Positions 55,695-63,931 of a stretch of 64,000 nucleotides of DNA are shown piece by piece. Every line of letters begins with the position of its first letter. The stretch's first letter is position 1. The DNA lies in NCBI GenBank assembly GCA_900320055.1, contig ONQS01000008.1:1-64000 (forward strand), read 5' to 3'. The stretch is from an uncultured Prevotellaceae bacterium. Lineage in GTDB: Bacteria; Bacteroidota; Bacteroidia; Bacteroidales; Muribaculaceae. The notes under the pieces were generated by a model. The model was not told the origin of the DNA. It worked only from the letters and a program-made list of their open reading frames with translations, and did no database searches. Position numbers and translations under genes: made by a program.

Positions 55695-58061
55695 ATGAAA
55701 AAAATCCTATTACTCGCTGCTTTGTTGCTTGCCGTTATGCAGGTGACAGCATCTAACGTGGACTTGGCTACCGCACAGGGTGCCGCACAGCGTTTCTTGA
55801 TGAACAAGGCCGCCAAGGGCCGCTTCATGACATCGGCTCCCGCCGTTAAGTGGACGCACCAGGCCAAGAATTCAACCAATGCCGCTCTGACCGCGTACTA
55901 TGTGGTAAACACCGAGGCTGGTTATGCGATCGTTGCCGGTGACAGCCGTGCTCGTGAAATCCTCGCTTATGGCGAAGGACAAATCCAGAGCATGAACGAT
56001 CTGCCTGATGCCGTTCAGTACTTCTTGGACATCTATCAGAAGCAGATGGAATACCTCCAGGCTCATCCCGGACTCATGGTACAGAAGACCGCTAACCGTG
56101 GCGGCATCTCTGTAGAACCTCTTCTGACTACTGCGTGGGCCCAAGATAAGCCCTATAACATGAAGACCCCTAGAAAGGGTTCCGGCTCTAACCCCTATTG
56201 CAAGGTAGGCTGCTCGGCTGTGTCTTTGGCTCAGGTGATGAATTATTGGAAGTATCCCGAGAAGTCACCCGCTCTGCCCGGTTACACGACAGAAACTCAT
56301 GGTTATGTGATGGATCCTCTGCCCGAATACACCTTTCAATGGGACCGTATGCGGGATACTTACCCCACCAGTAATAGTGGTATTGACCAAATGTCACAAG
56401 AAGATATTGATGCCATCAGTTGGTTGATGCTCTATACAGGCTATGCCATGAATATGGACTATGCTACAGACCAGAGCGGTGCGGAATATGATGAGATTGA
56501 TCAGGCCATCCGCACTTTCGGATTTACTGGATATAGCATGGAGATGAAGTGGGATTACGATGATGGTACTGTCAATTATACCGAAGAACAGTGGGCTGAA
56601 CTGATTCAGTCTGAGTTGGTTGCTGGCCGACCCTTGGTATACTGTGCATTTGATATGCAGAGCGACTCTGCCGCTATTGCTGGTCATGCATTCAATGTAG
56701 ACGGCTATAATGCAGAGAATGATACGTATCATGTGAACTTCGGCATGTCTGCTGACAAGAATGGTTACTTTGCGCTGGATGCCTTCACAGTCGACAATGG
56801 CATGACTGTGTATAACTTCTATCCCTTGCTTTTCGCTGGTCTGCAGAAGCCTACAGGCCCTGCTGCTCCTCGCATGATTGTTTCTCCCTCGACTCTTAAC
56901 ATGGAGTGCTATGCTGGCGAGAACACTACTGCCACCTTTACTGTGGCAGGTCTTGACTTGACTGGTGACATCACCTTGACAGTTAATGATGCAAATAACG
57001 TGTTTACCACTGACGTCGCTACCATTGCACTTGCCGATGCTTCCAGCAAGACCATCACTGTGACCTATGCCCCTGAGGCTGTTGGCACCCACGAAGCAAC
57101 CATTACGCTCAGCAGCGCTGGCGCCGAGGATGTAACCGTTACCCTCAAGGGTACTGCTACCAAGGCTCCCGTTGTGAAGTATGATCCCGTGATGCAACCC
57201 GCTACCGACATCAATCTGAACTCCTTCCGTGCCGTCTGGACTGACCAGACCGCTGAGGGCGTAGCAAGTTACACTCTTGACGTCAAGGAGAAGCAGGCTG
57301 GCGCGCCCGAACTCCTCGCTGAGGTTGACTGGAGCAATGCTGTGGGTGACGGCGATGATGACCTGCCTGAGGGCTGGACTAGGGGTGATTACTCTATCTT
57401 CTTTGACGAGGGTGGTATGGCAATCACCAGTGATAGTTATATCAAAACCAATACCTTAGATATCGGTACCGATAAGGTTACTGTAGTATTTAAGGCTAAG
57501 AATTACTATTCGCATAGTGTGTCTACACTTACTGTGAAGACGAGCAAAGATCAGAAGCAATTCGATCTTACTCAACAATTTGTTGAATATACAGTTGTAT
57601 TGGATTGCAATGAGAGTGACCAGATTGAATTCTTTGCTAATGCCAATTATCCTACGATTCAGTCGATCCAGATCTATGCCGGCGAACTCCAGGCTCCCGC
57701 TCTGCGCGCTAACGTGACGGGCGATGCTAGCCACTATGTGATCACGGGCATCACCGACAAGTACTACGATGTTAAGAACCTGAACAACGAGGGCACCTAC
57801 GTCTACAAGGTAAAGGCTATTTACACCGATGGTACCGAGAGCAAGTGGAGCAACGCTGAGACCGTTACCCTCAAGGCTGGTGGACAGACCTATGCTCAGG
57901 GTGACGTGAACATGGACGGCAGCGTGAACATCTCCGATGTCACCGACCTCATCGACATGCTCTTGAGTGACAACACCAAGCCTTCAGGCGACGTGAACGG
58001 TGATGGCAGCATTAACATCACTGACGTGACCGACCTTATCGACCTCTTGCTCAAGAATTAA
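55695..58061 (+). CDS. C10 (streptopain-like) cysteine protease with dockerin, copy 2
   Basis: Tandem paralogue of 788 residues with the same order: signal peptide (KKILLLAALLLAVMQVTAS), propeptide with AAQRFLMNKAAKGRF and GYAIVAGDSRAREILAYG, protease domain, Ig-like domain, second beta domain and dockerin 736-788 (DVNMDGSVNISD, DVNGDGSINITD). Cys173 (VGCSAVSLAQVMNYW) and His331 (IAGHAFNVDGYN) are kept. However, the usual NWGW motif reads NFGM (348-351) and the following Gly is replaced (SADKNGYF). Activity may be reduced or specificity changed. The middle of the gene (about 56.4-57.6 kb) uses AT-richer codons than its neighbours. Confidence 0.92.
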   Translation: MKKILLLAALLLAVMQVTASNVDLATAQGAAQRFLMNKAAKGRFMTSAPAVKWTHQAKNSTNAALTAYYVVNTEAGYAIVAGDSRAREILAYGEGQIQSMNDLPDAVQYFLDIYQKQMEYLQAHPGLMVQKTANRGGISVEPLLTTAWAQDKPYNMKTPRKGSGSNPYCKVGCSAVSLAQVMNYWKYPEKSPALPGYTTETHGYVMDPLPEYTFQWDRMRDTYPTSNSGIDQMSQEDIDAISWLMLYTGYAMNMDYATDQSGAEYDEIDQAIRTFGFTGYSMEMKWDYDDGTVNYTEEQWAELIQSELVAGRPLVYCAFDMQSDSAAIAGHAFNVDGYNAENDTYHVNFGMSADKNGYFALDAFTVDNGMTVYNFYPLLFAGLQKPTGPAAPRMIVSPSTLNMECYAGENTTATFTVAGLDLTGDITLTVNDANNVFTTDVATIALADASSKTITVTYAPEAVGTHEATITLSSAGAEDVTVTLKGTATKAPVVKYDPVMQPATDINLNSFRAVWTDQTAEGVASYTLDVKEKQAGAPELLAEVDWSNAVGDGDDDLPEGWTRGDYSIFFDEGGMAITSDSYIKTNTLDIGTDKVTVVFKAKNYYSHSVSTLTVKTSKDQKQFDLTQQFVEYTVVLDCNESDQIEFFANANYPTIQSIQIYAGELQAPALRANVTGDASHYVITGITDKYYDVKNLNNEGTYVYKVKAIYTDGTESKWSNAETVTLKAGGQTYAQGDVNMDGSVNISDVTDLIDMLLSDNTKPSGDVNGDGSINITDVTDLIDLLLKN

Positions 58062-58095
58062 TCTTTCGCTTAGATTGATTTTGCATAACTAAATC

Positions 58096-58133
58096 GGTTG
58101 GGCATGGGCTAACGCTCGTGCCCAACCTTTTTT
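58096..58133 (+). terminator. Intrinsic terminator after C10 protease 2
   Basis: GGTTGGGCATG (from 58096) pairs with CGTGCCCAACC (to 58127) and is followed by TTTTTTT. Confidence 0.9.
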
Positions 58134-58170
58134 GATAGATCTCCCGATAAAAGGTGGAGGCTGAGCGTGT

Positions 58171-58356
58171 CCCTCCCTGGTCGTCTATGCCGCGACTCAG
58201 TCGCGCCCCTCCAGCCCCTCCCTCCCCTCCAGTCCCTCCAGCCCCTCCATCCCGTCCAGTCCGTCCCTCCCGTCCCTCCCCTCCCTGGTCGTCTATGCCG
58301 CGACTCAGTCGCGGCCCCTCCAGTTCGTCCAGTCCGTCCATTCCGTCCAGCCCGTG
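58171..58356. repeat. CCAGTCCCT-type 9-mer repeats with two palindrome-bearing direct copies
   Basis: Two near-identical 44-45 base direct copies (58171-58214 and 58279-58323) each carry CTGGTCGTCTATGC and the palindrome CGCGACTCAGTCGCG (58191-58205; 58299-58313). Between and after them run diverged 9-mers of the form CCCTCCAGT, CCGTCCAGT and CCGTCCCTC. The minus strand reads as a collagen-like Gly-rich ORF, which is a repeat artefact. Confidence 0.88.
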
Positions 58357-58480
58357 GCTCACCCCATAAAAGGCAACCTCTAGGTCGCAAAAATCTTGCT
58401 GAAATCTATAGGGCCGGCAAAAATGCTTATTTTTTCCAATAATTATAGTTAAAATTGTTGCTGTTTTGTTGTTTTTGGTG

Positions 58481-58488
58481 TACTTTTG
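58481..58488 (+). promoter_or_regulatory. -7 element of C10 protease 3
   Basis: TACTTTTG with TTG 20 bases upstream (58458-58460), 108 bases before the start codon. Confidence 0.6.
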
Positions 58489-58595
58489 CCAACGTTTTGA
58501 TTTTCGCTCATGAGCAAGGAGCATTCGTAATCAACATTAATTGGCTGAAGCCAGATAATTAATAACCTAATAACCAAATATTTAAAATTTTATTT

Positions 58596-61007
58596 ATGAG
58601 AAGAGTTTTACTTTGTGTCGCAGTCCTGTTTGCGGCGATTCAGTTGTCGGCTTCACCAGTCGATATGAGGACGGCTCAGGCAAAGGCCCAAAAGTTCGTT
58701 CAGGAGAAGGCTTATGATGGAACCTTGAGGGCACCCATCTCCGGTCAGATGAAACTTGCCCATGCCGAGATGAACTCCAAGATGCTGGACCGTGCTGTTT
58801 ATTACATCTTTAACTCCAGCAATGGTTATGTAATCGTTTCGGGCGATGACCGTGCCGAGGAAATCCTGGGCTATGGTGATGCTCCCCTCAATATCAATAA
58901 CATCCCTTGTAACATGAAGGCCTGGCTCTCTAATTACAAGGAGCAGATCGAGTATCTCCAGGCTCATGAGGGCTTGCAGGTCGAGACCCCCTCGATGATG
59001 GCCCCCTCGCGCATCGCCAGCGTTGCCCCGCTGCTGACCGCCCTGTGGGATCAGGAGGCTCCCTATTGGAACCAGTGCATCATCAATGGCAACCAGTGCC
59101 TGACGGGATGTCCCGCCACATCGGCCGCCATGGTGTTCTACTACTGGAAGTATCCCGATTTTGAGACTCCCGAAGTGCCCGGTTACCGTTGCGAACTCTC
59201 CACCTCGTACTGGGGCGGTGCCAGTTATGTCAACGTGGCCGCTCTGCCTCCCGTCACCTTTGACTGGGACAATATGAAGGACAGTTACAGCGGCAATTAC
59301 ACGACCGCACAGGGAACTGCTGTGGCTACCCTGATGCGCTATATCGGTCAGGCCGAGCACATGGCCTATGGTACCAGCGCTGCCGGTGGCAGTGGCGTGG
59401 ATGCCGATAGCGTTAGCCTGATTGCTGATGCCTTCAAGTTCTTCGGATATGACGAGGAAACCGTTCAGGTGGTGAAGAAGACCAGCGCCTACAGCGGTGG
59501 CACGACACTCTATACCGATGCTGAGTGGGCCGAACTCATTCAGACCGAACTGGCCGAGGATCGTCCCATCGTGTTCTGCGCTATCGCTGGTGGTATGTTT
59601 GGTGGCGGTCACGCCTTCAATGTGGATGGATATGATGCCACCACCAACAAGTATCACATCAACTTCGGTTGGAGTGGCTCTTCTAACAACTACTATGCGC
59701 TCAACGCCTTCAATGGTAGTGGATCAACCTTCAACCAGTATCAGCAGATGGTGATCGGCGTGCAGCCGCCGCTGCAGACTCCCCGCCTCAAGGCTGACCA
59801 GTCAGAACTGTCGATGGAGTGCTACAAGAACAGCACCTCTTCGTCCAAGTTCACCCTCAATGGCCGCAACCTGGAGGGCAACGTAACCATCACCCTTAAC
59901 GATGAGAACGGCGTGTTCAGCATTGACCAGAACACTCTCACTCCCGATGCTGATGGCAAGGTGAACAATACGATCCATGTCACCTATGCTCCCAAGACCG
60001 AGGGCGAGTATACCGCAACCATCACCTGCAGTGCTCCTGGCGTGGACGACATCGTGATCACGCTGCATGGCGCTTCGGACTATGAGTTGTATCGTCCCGT
60101 GATGTCGCAAGCCGACGAGCAGTACATCACCTCCAACTCGTTCCGTGCCGAGTGGACCGACAACACACCCGCCGAGAACGTGTCCAGTTACACGCTCGAG
60201 GTAAAGGTTAAGCCCGATGTGACCTTGCTCACCGAGGGCGACTGGAGCGGTGTCCCCAAAGACAATACCAATATTGCCGCTAACGCTGCCGACTATCTGC
60301 CCGACGGATGGACCTTCACTGGCTCCAACCTGTACCTGGACGGCGGATTCCTCTCGCCTGGCCGCAACTCGGTCATCATGGTCAACTGTGATCTGGCTGG
60401 CTACACCAAGTTGAGCATCATCGTGAACGCCAAGGCTTATACCAAGGGTTCCAACACGACGCTCGACATCGCTACCGATCAGGAGTCTAAAACTATCACG
60501 CTGGCCAAGGAAGTTGAGACCTACTTGGTTGTGCTTGAGGTCGGTGACCATGGATTCGTGAAGTTCACCTCGGGCTACTATCCCGAGATCCAGAGCATTA
60601 AGATCTATGGTGGTGAGATTACCGATCCTGAGCCCTTCGCTCTCCGTGCCAGCCAGACTGGCGACGCTGAGTATCGACTCATCGAGGGCATCACCCCCGA
60701 CAAGTTCTACACTGTCGATGGCCTCCTGCCAGGCACTTCATATCTCTATCGCGTGAAATCACTCTACGTGAACGGCACCGAGAGCAAGTGGAGTAACATC
60801 AAGGAGGTTATTACCGCTGCTGGTGAAGGCGTGCGTGGCGACGTGGATGGCAATGGTACTGTGACCATCGACGACGTGACCCTGCTTATCGACACCCTGC
60901 TCAAGGGCAACGACGCTGGCAATGCTGCCGACGTCAACCTGGATGGTGAGGTCTCCATCGACGATGTGACCGCCTTGATCGATTACCTGCTCAAGGGTAA
61001 TTGGTAA
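58596..61007 (+). CDS. C10 (streptopain-like) cysteine protease with dockerin, copy 3
   Basis: The most diverged of the tandem trio, 803 residues. Signal peptide RRVLLCVAVLFAAIQLSAS; propeptide with AQAKAQKFVQEKAY and GYVIVSGDDRAEEILGYG. Catalytic Cys172 lies in CLTGCPATSAAMVFYYW, where the usual AQ reads AM. His339 lies in FGGGHAFNVDGYD, and the NWGW motif reads NFGW (356-359). Ig-like and second beta domains follow, then a dockerin at 748-803 with altered loops (DVDGNGTVTIDD, DVNLDGEVSIDD). Both catalytic residues are present, so it is probably active. It has its own promoter and is followed by a stem-loop. Confidence 0.92.
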   Translation: MRRVLLCVAVLFAAIQLSASPVDMRTAQAKAQKFVQEKAYDGTLRAPISGQMKLAHAEMNSKMLDRAVYYIFNSSNGYVIVSGDDRAEEILGYGDAPLNINNIPCNMKAWLSNYKEQIEYLQAHEGLQVETPSMMAPSRIASVAPLLTALWDQEAPYWNQCIINGNQCLTGCPATSAAMVFYYWKYPDFETPEVPGYRCELSTSYWGGASYVNVAALPPVTFDWDNMKDSYSGNYTTAQGTAVATLMRYIGQAEHMAYGTSAAGGSGVDADSVSLIADAFKFFGYDEETVQVVKKTSAYSGGTTLYTDAEWAELIQTELAEDRPIVFCAIAGGMFGGGHAFNVDGYDATTNKYHINFGWSGSSNNYYALNAFNGSGSTFNQYQQMVIGVQPPLQTPRLKADQSELSMECYKNSTSSSKFTLNGRNLEGNVTITLNDENGVFSIDQNTLTPDADGKVNNTIHVTYAPKTEGEYTATITCSAPGVDDIVITLHGASDYELYRPVMSQADEQYITSNSFRAEWTDNTPAENVSSYTLEVKVKPDVTLLTEGDWSGVPKDNTNIAANAADYLPDGWTFTGSNLYLDGGFLSPGRNSVIMVNCDLAGYTKLSIIVNAKAYTKGSNTTLDIATDQESKTITLAKEVETYLVVLEVGDHGFVKFTSGYYPEIQSIKIYGGEITDPEPFALRASQTGDAEYRLIEGITPDKFYTVDGLLPGTSYLYRVKSLYVNGTESKWSNIKEVITAAGEGVRGDVDGNGTVTIDDVTLLIDTLLKGNDAGNAADVNLDGEVSIDDVTALIDYLLKGNW

Positions 61008-61044
61008 CCACCCTCAGGTAGTTACGCTACCTAACAAGTAAATG

Positions 61045-61072
61045 GTGGGCTGGCAGTTTTCTGCCGGCCCAC
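61045..61072 (+). terminator. Stem-loop after C10 protease 3
   Basis: GTGGGCTGGCAG (61045-61056) pairs with CTGCCGGCCCAC (61061-61072) with one G-U pair and a TTTT loop. Only a weak T run follows. Confidence 0.65.
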
Positions 61073-61183
61073 TATTGTTGTCAAACCCGATTATCGCCCG
61101 ATTAATTCTTGTTAAAATTCAGAGGTGAGGATGTAACTTTTCACTTGGTAATGAGTCTAATTTGTGAAAAATCGGGCAAAATG

Positions 61184-61214
61184 TTTGTATTTTCGGCAAA
61201 TAGTAGTAATTTTG
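61184..61214 (+). promoter_or_regulatory. Promoter of sorting-domain mini-protein
   Basis: TTTG (61184-61187), 19 bases, TAATTTTG (61207-61214). A perfect consensus promoter 27 bases before ATG 61242. It also shows that the mini-gene is expressed separately from the proteases. Confidence 0.82.
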
Positions 61215-61241
61215 CGGATTGAAATAGAGACAAATCACGAG

Positions 61242-61550
61242 ATGAAGCGACTGCTTTACATAGCAATATGCCTGTTGGCAATGGGGGGAATGAGTGCCGT
61301 GCCGGTGCCCGATACCTTCATGCAGCAGCGTGTCGAGACGACTACCGGCCCTGCAGCGCAGGGTGCCGAGGGACGTATCGTCTTTATTGCTGGTAATAGT
61401 GATGCCACTTTTAACGTCTATTCCATCACAGGCCAACTGGTCAAAGTGGTCCGAGTGGGTGCCGAGCAACGCGCTTCGGTGGATTTCCCCAAGGGCTTCT
61501 ACATTGTGAAATGCAGCAACCAGTGGTCGCGCAAGGTGGTGGTGCGCTGA
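61242..61550 (+). CDS. Mini-protein: signal peptide plus type IX-like sorting domain
   Basis: ATG 61242 is chosen over the longer open frame because it follows a perfect promoter and begins a signal peptide (KRLLYIAICLLAMGGMSA). Of the 102 residues, about 25-45 are linker. From about 46 on the sequence follows the type A C-terminal sorting-domain pattern of T9SS cargo: IVFIAGNSDATFNVYSITGQ, LVKVVRV, ASVDFPKGFYIVK and a final KVVVR. No cargo domain precedes it. It might be a remnant, a decoy or a surface-attached peptide. Similar short proteins occur in Bacteroidales; a DUF6383-like label is also possible. Confidence 0.75.
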   Translation: MKRLLYIAICLLAMGGMSAVPVPDTFMQQRVETTTGPAAQGAEGRIVFIAGNSDATFNVYSITGQLVKVVRVGAEQRASVDFPKGFYIVKCSNQWSRKVVVR

Positions 61551-61610
61551 TGGCACCGCAACGATGTTGCTATCTTGTGTGAAGTTTGAAATTGAATATG
61601 AGTGAATGGG

Positions 61611-61625
61611 CGTGACACAGTCACG
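61611..61625. repeat. Palindrome related to the 58-kb copies
   Basis: CGTGACACAGTCACG lies upstream of cls. It matches the 58-kb palindrome CGCGACTCAGTCGCG at 12 of 15 bases, with compensatory changes in the arms. Confidence 0.55.
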
Positions 61626-61662
61626 TCCGTTATTGTTTAGAGAAAAACCTGCCGCAAGACCG

Positions 61663-63111
61663 ATGATAATCGCTGAGTTGTTCCCATATGCCAATCTGCT
61701 GTACGACATCCTCACGGTGTTGTACGTGCTCAGTGTGATTGCGGTCATCGGCGTGGTCCTGGGGGAGAACCGCAACCCAGTCAAGTCGATCGCTTGGGTG
61801 CTCGTGCTCATGCTCCTGCCGGTGGTGGGACTGGCGATTTACCTCATCTTTGGCCGTAGCCTCAAGGGTATGAGGCTCATCTCGCGTTCCGACCTGAGGG
61901 AGTTGCGCAACATGAACGACTTTGACGACCATGCCGAACTCAAACAATCGCTCAGCGAGTCTTCCAGGCAGATTGTCTCCCTAGTGAACAAGTTGGTGGG
62001 ATCCCACCTGTTTATCGGTAACGATATCGATATCTTTACAACAGGTCAAGAGAAGTATGAGTCGCTCCTGGCCGATATCGAGCAGGCCCGCGACTACATC
62101 CACCTGCAGTACTTTATCATCGAGAACGATGAGGTGGGGCAGAGGATGATTGACCTGCTCATGGACAAGGCGCAACAGGGTGTGCAGGTAAGGGTGCTCT
62201 ATGACTATGTCGGCTCGTTCTACTTCAAGCCGCGGGTGCTCAAGCGCATGCGACGGGCGGGTATTGAGGTGCACCCCTTCCTTGAGGTCTCCCTGGCCAA
62301 TGTCGCCTTCCGCATCAACTGGCGCAACCACCGCAAGATTGTGGTGATTGATGGCAAGATCGGCTATGTCGGCGGCATGAACATCGCCAATCGATATGTC
62401 AATGGCGATAAGCACTGGAGCCCCTGGCGCGACACACACCTGCGCATCTCGGGCGAGGCCGTCGCTGCCCTGCAGTATTCGTTTGCCATCGATTGGAACT
62501 TCACCACGCGCAAACTCCTCACTTCTCCCACCATGCACTACGATGAGCCGCTGGTCAAGACCGACTATGTCGTGCAGATGATGAGCAGCGGACCCACCAA
62601 CCGATGGAACAACATCTCCTTTGTCTTCTTCAAGGCCATTACCTTGGCACGCTCTCGAGTCTATGTGCAGACGCCCTATTTCCTGCCTAGCGACGCCTTG
62701 CTCAAGGCGCTGCAGAGTGCCGCTCTCGCTGGAGTGGACGTGCGCATCATGATTCCTCGCAGACCCGACTCACTGATGCTGCGATTGGCCACAGGGTCAT
62801 ATATCAAGGAGTGCATGCAATCGGGCATCAAGGTTTACTTCTACGAGCCCACGGTCATGCATGCCAAGGTGGTCATCGTCGATGACGAGTTTGTCACCAC
62901 GGGATCGACCAATTTTGATTTCCGCAGTTTTGAGCACAATTTTGAGTTCAATGCGCTGATTTATAGCAAGGAGTTTAACCTCAAGATGAGAGATATATTT
63001 GAGGCGGACATACAGCAATGCACCAGGCTGAGCATGGGCACTTGGAAGAAGCGCCCGGTTGTGCAGAAGGCGATGGAATCTCTCGTGCGCCTGATCAGCC
63101 CCATCCTTTAA
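61663..63111 (+). CDS. cls: Cardiolipin synthase (phospholipase D family)
   Basis: Condenses two phosphatidylglycerols to cardiolipin in the inner membrane. ATG 61663 (482 residues) is preferred over the longer open frame because two N-terminal TM helices should follow closely (LLYDILTVLYVLSVIAVIGV, SIAWVLVLMLLPVVGLAIYL). Two HKD motifs are present: NHRKIVVIDGKIGYVGGMN and MHAKVVIVDDEFVTTGSTNF. EKYESLLADIEQARDYIHLQ and QTPYFLPSDALLKAL are further family marks. ispE starts four bases after its stop, so they form an operon. Confidence 0.95.
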   Translation: MIIAELFPYANLLYDILTVLYVLSVIAVIGVVLGENRNPVKSIAWVLVLMLLPVVGLAIYLIFGRSLKGMRLISRSDLRELRNMNDFDDHAELKQSLSESSRQIVSLVNKLVGSHLFIGNDIDIFTTGQEKYESLLADIEQARDYIHLQYFIIENDEVGQRMIDLLMDKAQQGVQVRVLYDYVGSFYFKPRVLKRMRRAGIEVHPFLEVSLANVAFRINWRNHRKIVVIDGKIGYVGGMNIANRYVNGDKHWSPWRDTHLRISGEAVAALQYSFAIDWNFTTRKLLTSPTMHYDEPLVKTDYVVQMMSSGPTNRWNNISFVFFKAITLARSRVYVQTPYFLPSDALLKALQSAALAGVDVRIMIPRRPDSLMLRLATGSYIKECMQSGIKVYFYEPTVMHAKVVIVDDEFVTTGSTNFDFRSFEHNFEFNALIYSKEFNLKMRDIFEADIQQCTRLSMGTWKKRPVVQKAMESLVRLISPIL

Positions 63112-63115
63112 CACA

Positions 63116-63931
63116 ATGATTACATTCCCTAACGCAAAAATCAATCTGGGCTTGAACATTGTGGAGCGCCGTGCCGACGGTTACCACAATATCGAGACCG
63201 TGTTTTATCCCGTTCCGCTTACCGATGTGCTCGAGATCGTGCCGGCAGCGGTCACGTCCCTATCGTGTTATGGCAATGAGGTCGACTGCCCGGCCGAGAA
63301 AAATCTCGTCATGAAGGCCTACCGCCTGCTCCAGCAGCGTTTTGACCTGCCACCGGTCGAGATGCACCTCTACAAGCACATCCCGGATGGAGCAGGTCTG
63401 GGAGGTGGGTCGAGCGATGCCGCCCATGCGCTGATCATGCTCAACCGCATGTTCAATCTGCAACAGACCGACAGCGCATTGGCCGCAATGGCAGCGACTC
63501 TGGGTGCTGATTGCGCCTTCTTTATCTACAACCGCCCCATGATGGCGACGGGTATCGGTGACGTGCTCGCGCCGGTCGAAGTCAGCCTTCGTGGCAAGAC
63601 GCTGTTGCTGGTCAAGCCTCCTGTTGGCGTCGATACCCGCACGGCATATAGCCGCGTTACGCCTCAGGCGCCTGCAACCGATATCCTCGACACGCTGGCT
63701 CTGCCGGTCGGCGCTTGGGACGGTTTGCTCGTCAACGATTTTGAGGCCAGTGTGTTTGCCGCTTTGCCCCAGTTGTGGGTTATCAAGGCCCGGCTGATGG
63801 ATGCCGGAGCGCAATATGCGGCTATGTCTGGCTCTGGATCAACGATTTTTGGCATTTTCGACAGTGACAATCTGGCAGAGAGCGTGACTGACACTTTTGC
63901 CGATTGTGCCACGTTCATATTGCCGCTCTAA
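63116..63931 (+). CDS. ispE: 4-diphosphocytidyl-2-C-methyl-D-erythritol kinase
   Basis: GHMP kinase of the non-mevalonate isoprenoid pathway. The 271 residues start with FPNAKINLGLNIVERRADGYHNI; the ATP loop IPDGAGLGGGSSDAAHAL is intact, and the C-terminal MSGSGSTIFGIF closes the GHMP pattern. It follows cls by four bases. The last 69 bases of the window hold no recognisable feature. Confidence 0.96.
   Translation: MITFPNAKINLGLNIVERRADGYHNIETVFYPVPLTDVLEIVPAAVTSLSCYGNEVDCPAEKNLVMKAYRLLQQRFDLPPVEMHLYKHIPDGAGLGGGSSDAAHALIMLNRMFNLQQTDSALAAMAATLGADCAFFIYNRPMMATGIGDVLAPVEVSLRGKTLLLVKPPVGVDTRTAYSRVTPQAPATDILDTLALPVGAWDGLLVNDFEASVFAALPQLWVIKARLMDAGAQYAAMSGSGSTIFGIFDSDNLAESVTDTFADCATFILPL

Larger units (their letters stand above)
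58062..58595. other. Intergenic region with 9-mer repeats between C10 proteases 2 and 3
   Basis: About 530 bases with no gene. It holds a terminator, a 9-mer repeat region with two palindromic copies, and a promoter element. The 5' leader of protease 3 is about 100 bases. Confidence 0.7.

Noticed and set aside
55695..58061. Pseudogene status for C10 protease 2
   Set aside because: The reading frame is intact and catalytic Cys and His are present; only the neighbouring motif is altered, so altered activity is noted instead.
58051..58524. Minus-strand ORF with collagen-like Gly-rich stretch
   Set aside because: The Gly/Arg/Thr run is the translation of the CCAGTCCCT 9-mer repeats; there is no signal peptide, promoter or conserved domain.
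17677..61007. Complete cellulosome locus
   Set aside because: Dockerins are abundant, but no cohesin, scaffoldin or S-layer anchor was recognised in the window, so a full assembly cannot be claimed.
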